64,000 nucleotides of DNA from Betaproteobacteria bacterium (GTDB lineage Bacteria; Pseudomonadota; Gammaproteobacteria; Burkholderiales; Thiobacillaceae), in assembly GCA_016234655.1 (NCBI GenBank), contig JACRAU010000024.1, forward strand, positions 1 through 64,000. Direction: 5' to 3'. The stretch's first letter is position 1. Each line of letters starts with the position of its first letter. The translations under genes were made by a program, and so were the position numbers. This document shows, in pieces, positions 50,891 to 59,221 of the stretch. The notes under the pieces are model-generated. The model ran no database searches. It had not been told where the DNA came from and saw only the letters and a list, made by a program, of their open reading frames with translations.

Positions 50891-50951
50891 CCTATCATTC
50901 CACCGGACCTGCGCCAAAAGCCGCGCAGGCTGGTGAATTCAAATGTTGGGC
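50885..50951 (+). other. attC recombination site of the cassette
   Basis: The 67-base site begins with R'' ATCTAAC (matching RYYYAAC) and ends with R' GTTGGGC (matching GTTRRRY). Between them, 50897-50914 pairs with 50923-50938 around an eight-base loop. The only interruptions are two unpaired bases on one arm (c50901 and a50907), the extrahelical bases typical of folded attC sites. Orientation relative to the genes is canonical. The DUF262 stop codon lies inside R''. Confidence 0.88.
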
Positions 50952-51042
50952 GTCATGGCATGCATCGTGCTGGAGAATGACGTCAGGCCGGCAAGCCCGC
51001 AGTCATGAACTGGATATTCACGCAGTGATTTCACCAATTACG

Positions 51043-51066
51043 GTACGGCGCCGAAAAGCGCCGTAC
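51043..51066 (-). terminator. Hairpin downstream of pilQ
   Basis: A perfect nine-base-pair stem gtacggcgc/gcgccgtac with a six-base loop, 19 bases beyond the pilQ stop. No clear U-run follows on the minus strand, so it may act as an mRNA 3' end stabiliser or a weak terminator. The bases between attC and this hairpin (50952-51042) hold nothing recognisable. Confidence 0.55.
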
Positions 51067-51084
51067 GTGTTTGGGTGGTTTGGC

Positions 51085-53250
51085 CTAGATGCCGGCCATG
51101 CCTTCCGGCAGCACGCGCGGCGTGATGAACAGCATCAGCTCGTTTTTCTCGTCCTTCCGGTAGGTGTTCTTGAACAGGTTGCCGAACAGTGGGATGTCGC
51201 CCAGCATCGGCACCTTGTTGGTGTCGTCGCGCAGCACTTGTTCGAAGATGCCGCCGAGCACGGCGGTCTCGCCGTTCTTGACCCGGACCTGGGTCTTCAC
51301 CCGCTTGGTGTCGATACGCAGACCGGCCGCCGTGGTCTCGCCCGCCGCATCCTTGGTGATCTCGACATCGAGGATGATGTCGTCGTTGTTCAGGATTTGC
51401 GGGTTGACCAGCAGGCAGAGCACGGCATTCTGGAACGCGGTCTGGGTGCCGGCCTGACTGGTGGTGGCATAGGGTATCTGTTGGCCTTGTAGGATCACGG
51501 CCGGCCGCTGGTTTTGGGTGATGACGCGCGGGCTGGAGATGATCTTGCCGCGATTGTCCTGCTCCATGGCCTGAAGCTCCAGGCCGATCAAGAGATTGCT
51601 GGAGGCGTTGAACAGGCTGAGGCCCAGGGTGCTGGTGCTGACGCCGGCGCCGACCGGGTTGGCCGGCAGGTTCACGTTCGGGATCATGGTGACCGAGCCC
51701 GTGCGCTGAGCGAGCTGGGCGGCGTTGTTGATGGTGTCGGCGATGCCGGTTTGGTTGTCGCGGATGTTGCCGGCGTTGGCGAGGCCCAGTTTGGCGCCGA
51801 GGGTGCGGCCGAAGCTGTCGTCGGCCACGACGACCCGGCCCTCGATCAGTATCTGCTTGGTGGGCACGTCGACCCGGGCCAGCATGGCCCTGATCTCCTT
51901 GAGCTTGCTCGGCACGTCTTGCACGAACAGGGAGTTGGTCCTGAGGTCATAGGAGGTGGTGCCGCGCTTGGACAGGATGCGCTGGCCGACGTTGCCGCCC
52001 GTCGTCGCGGTGGCCGTCGTCGTGGCCGCGACCCCGGCGGCGCCGGTGCCGCAACTGACGGAACCGCCGCCGCCGGTGGCGCCGAGCGATTGGCCGTTCA
52101 GGATGGCCTGGGCCTCGTCGGCCTTCAGATAGTTGAGGTTGATCACCTCGGGCACGAGTTCTTCCAGGTCGTGGATGGCCTGCTTGGCCTCGAGATCGCG
52201 TTTCTCGACCTGGGCGATTTCGTCGCTGGGCGCGACCCAGAGCACGTTGTTGCTGATGACCTTGCGGCTCAGGCCCTTGGTGGCGAGGATGATGTCCAGG
52301 GCTTGGTCCCACGGCACTTCCTTCAGGCGCAAGGAGGTGGTGCCGGTGACCTTGTCGCTGGTCACGATGTTCTGGCCGGTGAAGTCGGCGATGACCTTGA
52401 GCAGGTCCTTGATCTCGACGTTCTGGAAGTCGAGCGAGATGCGCTCGCCGGTGTATTGGCCGCCGGGGCCGGTATTGGAGAAATCGACCTGCTGCGGGCT
52501 GAACTCGATCACGAACTGGTTGCCTGTCTGGTAGGCCGAATGACTAGCCTTGCCGGAAGGCGTGACGACGATCCGCGTGCGGTTATCCAAGGGATAGGCC
52601 TCGATGGTCTGCGCCACGGTGGCGAAATCGGACACGTCGAGCCGCCGCTTTAGCACGGCCGGCAGTTCGGTATTGAGGAAGTCGATCTGGATCGCGCGGC
52701 CCTGCTGCTTGATGTCGATGCCGACGCCGGGGTCGGACAGCGTGACGGTCAGCCGGCCTTCGTTGCCCTTGCCGCGCCGGAAGTCGATATCGCGCACGCT
52801 GTGGCTACGGCTCGGCCCGGCTTCGGCGAAGCGGGCGCCGTCCGTGCCGGCCTGGCCGCCTTGCAAGGCGATCAGCAAATAGTTGCGGTCGGTCTTGATA
52901 TCGTAGCCGGTGGGGCCCTTGAGGTTGACCACCAGGCGGGCACGGTCGCCCGACTGCAAGACCTGCACGTTGCGCACGTTGCCCTTGTCGACTTGTTCGG
53001 TGTGACGGCCCAGCTTGCTTGCCGTATCGGGCAGGTCGACGATGAGTCGGTTGGGGTTGGCGGTCGTGAAGGCGGCGGGGGTCGCGGTCAGGCTCTCCTT
53101 GAAGGTGACCTTGAGCACCTGGCTGTCGGACTGGCCTTGGCTGATCTTGATGGCCTCGACGCTGTTGCTCTCCGCCCACGCGGCCGGGCTCAGCCCGAGC
53201 AGGCAGGCTGTCAGCCCTCCTAAGCAGTGGTTCCGCATGTTTTTGTTCAT
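51085..53250 (-). CDS. pilQ: Type IV pilus secretin PilQ
   Basis: Outer-membrane secretin through which the pilus exits, 721 residues. A signal peptide (ending PAAWAES) is followed by two AMIN domains and an N0 domain (SLDFQNVEIKDLLKVIADF). The N1 domain has a Gly/Ser/Thr-rich insertion around residues 405-435, and the secretin domain contains ISSPRVITQNQRPAVILQG and VPMLGDIPLFGNLF. A gagagg site precedes the ATG at 53250. It is the last gene of pilMNOPQ; aroK and aroB, which often follow, are replaced here by the cassette region. Confidence 0.96.
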   Translation of the reverse strand: MNKNMRNHCLGGLTACLLGLSPAAWAESNSVEAIKISQGQSDSQVLKVTFKESLTATPAAFTTANPNRLIVDLPDTASKLGRHTEQVDKGNVRNVQVLQSGDRARLVVNLKGPTGYDIKTDRNYLLIALQGGQAGTDGARFAEAGPSRSHSVRDIDFRRGKGNEGRLTVTLSDPGVGIDIKQQGRAIQIDFLNTELPAVLKRRLDVSDFATVAQTIEAYPLDNRTRIVVTPSGKASHSAYQTGNQFVIEFSPQQVDFSNTGPGGQYTGERISLDFQNVEIKDLLKVIADFTGQNIVTSDKVTGTTSLRLKEVPWDQALDIILATKGLSRKVISNNVLWVAPSDEIAQVEKRDLEAKQAIHDLEELVPEVINLNYLKADEAQAILNGQSLGATGGGGSVSCGTGAAGVAATTTATATTGGNVGQRILSKRGTTSYDLRTNSLFVQDVPSKLKEIRAMLARVDVPTKQILIEGRVVVADDSFGRTLGAKLGLANAGNIRDNQTGIADTINNAAQLAQRTGSVTMIPNVNLPANPVGAGVSTSTLGLSLFNASSNLLIGLELQAMEQDNRGKIISSPRVITQNQRPAVILQGQQIPYATTSQAGTQTAFQNAVLCLLVNPQILNNDDIILDVEITKDAAGETTAAGLRIDTKRVKTQVRVKNGETAVLGGIFEQVLRDDTNKVPMLGDIPLFGNLFKNTYRKDEKNELMLFITPRVLPEGMAGI

Positions 53251-53311
53251 GGTGCGCCTCTCTTCGGTTCTCGACCCGCCGTGGGGTATATCGGCCGCGA
53301 TCGTTCGGTGC

Positions 53312-53860
53312 TTAATTCGGATTGGACCATTTGCCGCTCGGGTCGCGTTTCATTTCGCGGATGTCCGTTTCTTGCGGCTTGTTGAGTTCGGTGACGACCT
53401 CTTTCCATTTGCCCGGCTTGGACGCGACGCGTTCCTTGATCTTGACGCCCTTGTAGGTGATCTCGATCACGGTGCCGCCGTTGCGGCCGACGCGGTCGCC
53501 CACCTTCGCCGCGAGCAGGCGGCTGTCGGGCGTCGCGATCAGGGCTTGCAGGGTGCCGTTGCGCTCGACCACGCCCGCGACGTGCAGATTGTCGAGGCCA
53601 TATTCCTCCAAGGTGCCTTGCGCGCGGCCGCCATCCGTCTGGGCGGCGCCTTGCGCCGAGTGGAGCGTGAACGGGTCCGGCACTTGTTCGGCTTGGTACA
53701 CGAAGGTGTCGTGCGCCTGGGGCGGCGGCAGCGGTTTGACCTTGGGCGCGTTCTTCTTGCCGGCCTCGTCCATGAATTGACGCAGGTCGTCGAGGCCGTC
53801 CGTGCCGCCGCAACCGGATATCAGCCCCGTGGCGAGCAGGGTGAGCCAGGCATGCCTCAT
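53312..53860 (-). CDS. pilP: Type IV pilus assembly lipoprotein PilP
   Basis: Inner-membrane lipoprotein of 182 residues connecting PilN/PilO to PilQ. The lipobox is LISGC, followed by a Pro-rich linker and the HR domain (LEEYGLDNLHVAGVV, then KVGDRVGRNGGTVIEI). The ATG at 53860 overlaps the pilO stop. The 61-base gap to pilQ contains no gene. Confidence 0.95.
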   Translation of the reverse strand: MRHAWLTLLATGLISGCGGTDGLDDLRQFMDEAGKKNAPKVKPLPPPQAHDTFVYQAEQVPDPFTLHSAQGAAQTDGGRAQGTLEEYGLDNLHVAGVVERNGTLQALIATPDSRLLAAKVGDRVGRNGGTVIEITYKGVKIKERVASKPGKWKEVVTELNKPQETDIREMKRDPSGKWSNPN

Positions 53861-54486
53861 TTTTTGCCCCCCTGCTTGGCCGCCGCGCTTTCGGCGTCGT
53901 CCAGATAGCGGTAGGTCCTCAGCGTGGCTTCCATGCTCAGCGTCGGCGGTTTGGCGTCGGGGGCGAAGTTGAGGTCATGGACGGTGACGATGCGCGGCAA
54001 GGCCGCCACGTCGCTGATGAAACTGGCGATTTCGTGATAAGTGCCATGGACCTTGATCGAGACCGGCAGCGTCGCGTAATAATCCGCGAAGCTGGTCTGC
54101 CCCGGGCGAAACAGCTCGAAATTGAGGCCGCGGCCGAGGCCGGCTTGGTTGATATCGGTCAGCAGCGCATCGATCTCGGCCTTGCCGGGCAGTTGCTTCA
54201 ACATGGTGGACAGCGCCGCCTCGGTGTCTTCGAGCTGTTTGCGGTAGATATCCAGGTTACGGGTCTCGCCGACCTTGGCGCTGTAAGTGTCGCGCAGGGT
54301 GGTCTCTTCGGCCTGCATCGCATCGAGCGCGGTGACCTGGTCGGCCAGATGGAAGTAATAGCCGGCGGCGACGATAAGGGCGAACAAGATGGCCAGCACG
54401 ACGCCCTTCACGGCGGCCGGCGCATTGGCCAGGTTCTTGAGGTCCAGGTCGCTCAGGCTGAGGTTGTTGAGGTCGGAGAGCGCCAT
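53857..54486 (-). CDS. pilO: Type IV pilus alignment protein PilO
   Basis: A 209-residue bitopic inner-membrane protein with a cytoplasmic N-terminus, a membrane helix (VKGVVLAILFALIVAAGYYF), a coiled coil and a ferredoxin-like periplasmic domain (FELFRPGQTSFADYYATLPV). It forms the alignment subcomplex with PilN. Two bases separate it from pilN, and it overlaps pilP by four. Confidence 0.94.
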   Translation of the reverse strand: MALSDLNNLSLSDLDLKNLANAPAAVKGVVLAILFALIVAAGYYFHLADQVTALDAMQAEETTLRDTYSAKVGETRNLDIYRKQLEDTEAALSTMLKQLPGKAEIDALLTDINQAGLGRGLNFELFRPGQTSFADYYATLPVSIKVHGTYHEIASFISDVAALPRIVTVHDLNFAPDAKPPTLSMEATLRTYRYLDDAESAAAKQGGKK

Positions 54487-54488
54487 GA

Positions 54489-55058
54489 TCAGGGGGCCTC
54501 CTTCGTGGCGTTGGCGTCGCTGACGGTGACGGTCAGCGAGAAGTCGTTGCTGCGCGCATTGTTGAGCGTGGCCGCCCTGACCTCGACCAGCACCGGATTC
54601 TCGAACCAGGCCGAGTCGTCCAGGTTGCGCATGTAGTTGGAAACGAGGGGGCTGGATTGGGCATAGCCCTGGATCGAAACGCCCTTGTCGGTCATCTTCA
54701 AGGCGCGCAGGCGGACGCCTTCGGGTAGCTTGCGGGCAAGCTCGTCCAGCAGGTGCACCGGCACCGTGCGATTCGTCTGCAAGGACTCCACCGCTTTTTT
54801 ACGCGCGAGCAGCGCCTGGAGTTTTTCCTTGAGCGTCTTGATGTCGGCCAGCTTCTTGTCCAGGCCGTTGATCTCCTGGCGCAGGAATTCGTTGCGCTGG
54901 GTCTGCCGGTCTTGCGCGCCGGCGATATAGAAATGGCTGCCGACCACGGTCGCGGCGGCCAGCACGGCGATACCGCCGGCCAGGGCGTTGAATTGCCGGG
55001 CCTGGCGCTCGCGCTTGAGTTGCCGGTGCGGCAAGAGATTGATGCGAATGGCGGTCAT
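54489..55058 (-). CDS. pilN: Type IV pilus alignment protein PilN
   Basis: A 189-residue inner-membrane protein. The conserved cytoplasmic INLLPHR motif that binds PilM is at residues 6-12. A helix (LAGGIAVLAAATVVGSHFYI), a coiled coil and a periplasmic domain (LDELARKLPEGVRLRALKM) follow. The ATG at 55058 overlaps the pilM TGA and yields the standard N-terminus; the frame is open further upstream inside pilM. Confidence 0.95.
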   Translation of the reverse strand: MTAIRINLLPHRQLKRERQARQFNALAGGIAVLAAATVVGSHFYIAGAQDRQTQRNEFLRQEINGLDKKLADIKTLKEKLQALLARKKAVESLQTNRTVPVHLLDELARKLPEGVRLRALKMTDKGVSIQGYAQSSPLVSNYMRNLDDSAWFENPVLVEVRAATLNNARSNDFSLTVTVSDANATKEAP

Positions 55059-56131
55059 GTTCCGTCGAACCTCCGCATGGCCAGGCCGCAGGCGACGAAG
55101 AGCAGCGGCGCGTCGTTGTGCAGTTTTTGCGGGTTCTCCCGGCTGGACAGGGCCATGCGGGCGAAGGGGTTGGCCGCGATCACGTTGGATTGCGTGCGGC
55201 CGCGCACGGCGGCATCCATGCCCGGCAGCAGGGCGCAGCCGCCGCATAGCAGGATATGGTCCACGTTTTGATAGGGGGTGGAGGAATAACACAGCTGCAA
55301 GGAGCGCACGATCTCCTGCGCGGCGGAATCGAGGAAGGCGGGCAGCACTTCGGTCTTGTAGCGTTCCGGCAGTTGGCCGGTGCGCTTGGCATCCTCCGCT
55401 TCTTCCAGCGAGACATCGAAGCGGCGGGCGATCTCCTGGGTCAGGATTTGGCCGCCGAAATTATGGGCGCGTTGGAATACGGCCTGGTTGCTATGCAGGA
55501 TGTTGATGTGAGTGGAGCTGGCCCCGATATCGACGATGGCGACGGTCAGTTTCTTGCCGCCGTTGGGCAGTTGGCTCGCCAGCTGGGTATAGGCGGCCAG
55601 GGCGGCGAGGTTGTCGACATCCATGATCGCGGTCTTCAGGCCGACCGATTCGGCGATCGCCACCCGTTCGTCGACGCGTTCGCGCCGGGTGATGACGACC
55701 AGGGCCTCGTTGTCGGTCGGGCTTTTGGGCGAGGGGCCGAGGATTTGGTAATCCAGGCTGATCTCATCGACCGGGAACGAGGCCATCTGATGGGCCTCGG
55801 CGGTGATCTGGGCCTCGACCTCGTTGTCGCTGGCCTTGCTCGGCACCAGGATCTTCTTGGAGATGATGGCCGAGGCCGGCAGGGCCAACGCGATGTTGCG
55901 GTTACGGCTGTCCAGTGCGCGCCATGCCTCGCCCATGGCGCTGGTGACGGCCTCGGGTTTGTTGATCTTGCCTTCGGTGACGGCGTCCTTGGGGAGTTGG
56001 GCGATGGCGTGGCGTTCGACGCGATAGCCGCCCTTGCCGACCTCGGTCAGCTCAAGCATTTTTACGGCCGATGAGCTAATATCGACCCCGATCAGGGGCG
56101 AATTTCCAGCGCTAAGCCAAGCGAATCCCAA
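55055..56131 (-). CDS. pilM: Type IV pilus actin-like protein PilM
   Basis: Cytoplasmic FtsA-like ATPase of 358 residues that binds the PilN tail. Segments LIGVDISSSAVKMLEL, VAIVDIGASSTHINIL and LCGGCALLPGMDAAV match the family. The predicted start is TTG at 56131, with AAAGGA seven bases upstream; no ATG or GTG start would give a complete N-terminus. It is first in the pilMNOPQ operon and divergent from ponA across 159 bases that must hold both promoters. Confidence 0.93.
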   Translation of the reverse strand: MGFAWLSAGNSPLIGVDISSSAVKMLELTEVGKGGYRVERHAIAQLPKDAVTEGKINKPEAVTSAMGEAWRALDSRNRNIALALPASAIISKKILVPSKASDNEVEAQITAEAHQMASFPVDEISLDYQILGPSPKSPTDNEALVVITRRERVDERVAIAESVGLKTAIMDVDNLAALAAYTQLASQLPNGGKKLTVAIVDIGASSTHINILHSNQAVFQRAHNFGGQILTQEIARRFDVSLEEAEDAKRTGQLPERYKTEVLPAFLDSAAQEIVRSLQLCYSSTPYQNVDHILLCGGCALLPGMDAAVRGRTQSNVIAANPFARMALSSRENPQKLHNDAPLLFVACGLAMRRFDGT

Positions 56132-56290
56132 GGACGGTCCTTTCGGTTGTCGGTCCAGTGTAAGGTAGGGGTTCTTAACAAAATACCTTAAGTACTAGCG
56201 ACAACATATACTCGATACGATGATTTATCTAGCCCCGCCTCGACTGCCCCCTGGGGTGGAATGGCTCGCGATGTACGGATGCAACAATAA

Positions 56291-58570
56291 ATGATGCGCT
56301 TTTCCTGGACGGCTTTACTGGCTGGCGCCTTCGGCCTGGCGCTTGGGTTGGCCGCCTTGCTGCTGTTGGCGGTGGCGATCATCTACCCGAGCCTGCCCAG
56401 TTTGGAGGCCTTGACCGATTATCGGCCCAAGATGCCCCTGCGCATCTATTCGGAAGAGGGGGTGCTGATCGGCGAGTTCGGCGAAGAACGCCGCGCGGTC
56501 GTGCATATCGACAAGGTGCCGGCGGTGCTGCGCCAGGCGGTGCTGGCGGCCGAGGACGAGCGTTTCTATAGCCACGGCGGGATCGACACCCTCGGCATTT
56601 TGCGCGCGGCGGTGGCCAATCTGGTCTCGGGCGAGGTGCGCGAGGGGGCCTCCACCATCACCATGCAGGTCGCGCGTAATTTCTTCCTCAGCTCCGAGCG
56701 CTCGTTCCGGCGCAAGATCAACGAGGCCTTGCTGGCGATCAAGATCGAGCACCAGCTCTCGAAGGACGAGATACTCGAGCTGTATCTGAACCACATCTAT
56801 CTCGGGCAGCGCGCCTACGGCTTCGCCGCCGCCTCGCGCATCTACTTCGGCAAGCCCTTGGACAAGATCACCGTGGCCGAGGCGGCGATGCTGGCGGGCC
56901 TGCCCAAGGCGCCCTCCGCCTACAATCCGGTGGTCAATCCGGCGCGGGCGAAGGTGCGCCAGCTCTATGTCCTGGGCCGGATGCACAGCCTGGACTATAT
57001 CGACGACGCGACCTACGAGCAGGCCAAGGCGCAGCGCCTGGGCGTGCGCTATTCGCCGCAAAACTACGAAGCGGTGTCCGACCACCTGGCCGAGATGGTG
57101 CGCCAATACATGCACAAGCGGTATGGCGACCAGATCTACGTCAGCGGCATGAAGGTCTATACCACCTTGCGGGCCAAGGAGCAGCGCGCGGCGGTCGAGG
57201 CGGTGCGTTTGGGCCTGGTCGAGTTCAATCGGCGCCACGGTTATATCGGACCCGAGGGCCAACTCAAGCTGCCCAAGGAGGCCGAGGCACGCGACAAGGC
57301 GATCTTCGATACCCTGTCCGACCTGCCGGAGGCCAATGGCCTGCTGCCGGCTGTGGTGCTGCAAGTGGCCAAGGATACGATCCGCATCCGCCTGCGTAAT
57401 GGCGAGGACGTGGAGTTGGGCGCCAGCGAGGTCAAGTTCGCGCAGGCCGCGATCGCGGCCAAGAAGTTCGCGCCGGGCGCGATCGTGCGCGCGGTGCGCC
57501 TGAGCCCGGACCATGCGTGGCAGCTGACCTACCTGCCTCGGGCCGAGGCGGCGCTGGTGGCCATCTCGCCCGACGACGGCGCGATCCGCGCGCTGGTCGG
57601 CGGCTTCGATTTCGCGCGCAATCAATACAACCACGTGGCGCAGGCCTGGCGCCAGCCCGGCTCCAGCTTCAAGCCCTTCGTCTATTCGGCGGCGCTGGAG
57701 AAAGGCATCACCCCCGCCACGGTGTTCGACGACGCGCCGGTCTCGGTCGATCCCGCGTTGACCGGCGGCGAGCAGTGGGACCCGAAGAACTACGACGGCA
57801 CCATGGACGGCCCGATCACCCTGCGCACCGCCTTGTACAAATCGAAGAACCTGGTCTCGATCCGCGTGCTGCAAGCGGCGGGCTTGGAGTTCACGCGGGA
57901 ATACGCGGCCAGGTTCGGCTTCGATATCGAACGCCTGCCGCCGTATTTCACCATGGCCCTGGGCGCGAGCGAGGTCACGCCCTTGCAGATGGTGTCGGCC
58001 TATGCCGTGTTCGCCAGCGGCGGCCACCAGGTCAAGCCCTATTTCCTGCGCCGGGTGACCGACAAGGACGGCCAGGTGTTGGAAGACTACAAGGGCATCC
58101 CGGCCAACACGGCGCCGCCCATCATCGATCCGCGCAATGCCTTCATCATGACCAGCCTGATGCAAGACGTGGTGCGTCGCGGCACGGCGACCGCGGCATT
58201 GCGTCTTGGCCGTTCCGATCTGGCCGGCAAGACCGGCACGACCAACGACCACCGCGATGCATGGTTCTCCGGCTTCAATCCAAGCCGGGTTGCGGTGGCC
58301 TGGGTCGGCTACGATCAGCCGCGCCCGCTGGGCCGGGGCGAAACCGGCGGCGTGACCGCCTTGCCGATTTGGATGCACTACATGGCGGAGGCGCTGCGCG
58401 GCCAGCCGGATGCGGCTTACGCCATGCCGGACGGCGTGGTGCCGATGCGGGTCGACCCCAAGACCGGCGTGCCCGATCCGGATGGAGCGGTCGAATATTT
58501 CATGCAGGAGTTCGCGCCGGGCAAGGCGGGGCCGGATCGGATATCGGCGTTGGCCGGTCGGGGGGCCTGA
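56291..58570 (+). CDS. ponA: Penicillin-binding protein 1A
   Basis: Bifunctional peptidoglycan synthase, 759 residues. One N-terminal membrane helix is followed by a GT51 glycosyltransferase domain (catalytic Glu88 in AAEDERFYSHGG, then GASTITMQVARN) and an OB-like insert. The transpeptidase domain carries SSFK at 458-461, SKN (KSKNLVSI) and KTGT at 647-650. Two ATGs are adjacent (56291 and 56294). The pairing with divergent pilM is common in proteobacteria. Confidence 0.97.
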   Translation: MMRFSWTALLAGAFGLALGLAALLLLAVAIIYPSLPSLEALTDYRPKMPLRIYSEEGVLIGEFGEERRAVVHIDKVPAVLRQAVLAAEDERFYSHGGIDTLGILRAAVANLVSGEVREGASTITMQVARNFFLSSERSFRRKINEALLAIKIEHQLSKDEILELYLNHIYLGQRAYGFAAASRIYFGKPLDKITVAEAAMLAGLPKAPSAYNPVVNPARAKVRQLYVLGRMHSLDYIDDATYEQAKAQRLGVRYSPQNYEAVSDHLAEMVRQYMHKRYGDQIYVSGMKVYTTLRAKEQRAAVEAVRLGLVEFNRRHGYIGPEGQLKLPKEAEARDKAIFDTLSDLPEANGLLPAVVLQVAKDTIRIRLRNGEDVELGASEVKFAQAAIAAKKFAPGAIVRAVRLSPDHAWQLTYLPRAEAALVAISPDDGAIRALVGGFDFARNQYNHVAQAWRQPGSSFKPFVYSAALEKGITPATVFDDAPVSVDPALTGGEQWDPKNYDGTMDGPITLRTALYKSKNLVSIRVLQAAGLEFTREYAARFGFDIERLPPYFTMALGASEVTPLQMVSAYAVFASGGHQVKPYFLRRVTDKDGQVLEDYKGIPANTAPPIIDPRNAFIMTSLMQDVVRRGTATAALRLGRSDLAGKTGTTNDHRDAWFSGFNPSRVAVAWVGYDQPRPLGRGETGGVTALPIWMHYMAEALRGQPDAAYAMPDGVVPMRVDPKTGVPDPDGAVEYFMQEFAPGKAGPDRISALAGRGA

Positions 58571-58573
58571 ACG

Positions 58574-59164
58574 ATGCCGCCGACCGCGCGACACGGACAC
58601 GCGCGCCTGCGTATCGCCCAAATGGCCGCGCAGTTGATGGCCGAGCACGGCATACGCGACTATGCCTTCGCCAAACGCAAGGCGGCCAGGCAATTGGGCA
58701 TCAGCGACACGCAGACGCTGCCGAGCAACGACGAGATCGACGAGGCCTTGCGCAGCTACCACGCCTTGTATCGACCGGACGAGCACGGCCAGGTGCTGCG
58801 CGCGCAACGCGAGCAAGCGTTGTCGGTGCTGCGCGCCTTCGATCGCTTCAGCCCCCTGTTGACCGGGGCCGTGCTGGATGGCACGGCGTCGGACCATGCC
58901 CATATCGAGATCGAGCTCTATGCCGATGCCAGCAAGGAATTCGAGCAATTCCTGATCAACGAGGGGGCTTCGTTCAAGGTAGCGGACCGCAACGGCCGGC
59001 ACGGCTACCTGATCTATTCCGACCCGGCCGACATCATGGTGACGGTGTTACCGCTGGGCAGTTTGCACGCGCACGGCCGCGCACGCGCCGACGGCATCAA
59101 GCGCGTCAATGCGGAACAATTGAATCGGCTGTTGGAAGAACCCGGCCGGATCGAGAATGTTTGA
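58574..59164 (+). CDS. Conserved protein of unknown function
   Basis: A 196-residue protein starting three bases after ponA, so probably co-transcribed with it. The N-terminus (EHGIRDYAFAKRKAARQLG) is basic and helical. The middle (DGTASDHAHIEIELYADASKEFEQFL) has alternating strands that could suit a nucleotidyltransferase-like fold. There is no signal peptide or membrane helix. I recall similar proteins in other proteobacteria, but no established function. Confidence 0.75.
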   Translation: MPPTARHGHARLRIAQMAAQLMAEHGIRDYAFAKRKAARQLGISDTQTLPSNDEIDEALRSYHALYRPDEHGQVLRAQREQALSVLRAFDRFSPLLTGAVLDGTASDHAHIEIELYADASKEFEQFLINEGASFKVADRNGRHGYLIYSDPADIMVTVLPLGSLHAHGRARADGIKRVNAEQLNRLLEEPGRIENV

Positions 59165-59221
59165 CATGTCGTTACGACGGATTCGCTTGAATCTTCGTCG
59201 AGCTTGCCGCTAGCATCGTCC

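Larger units (their letters stand above)
49036..50945 (+). mobile_element. Integron-type gene cassette carrying an FRG-DUF262 gene pair
   Basis: A 1,910-base cassette that starts at TTAGAT within GTTAGAT (49035-49041) and ends at the G of GTTGGGC (50945). The left boundary box is the exact reverse complement of the R'' box ATCTAAC of the attC at the right end, which is what integrase-mediated insertion of a circular cassette produces. The first ORF starts 32 bases in and the last ends inside the attC R'' box, a typical compact cassette. Base composition and codon use are much more AT-rich than in the flanking genes. No intI is in the window, so this is a solitary or relocated cassette. Confidence 0.82.
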
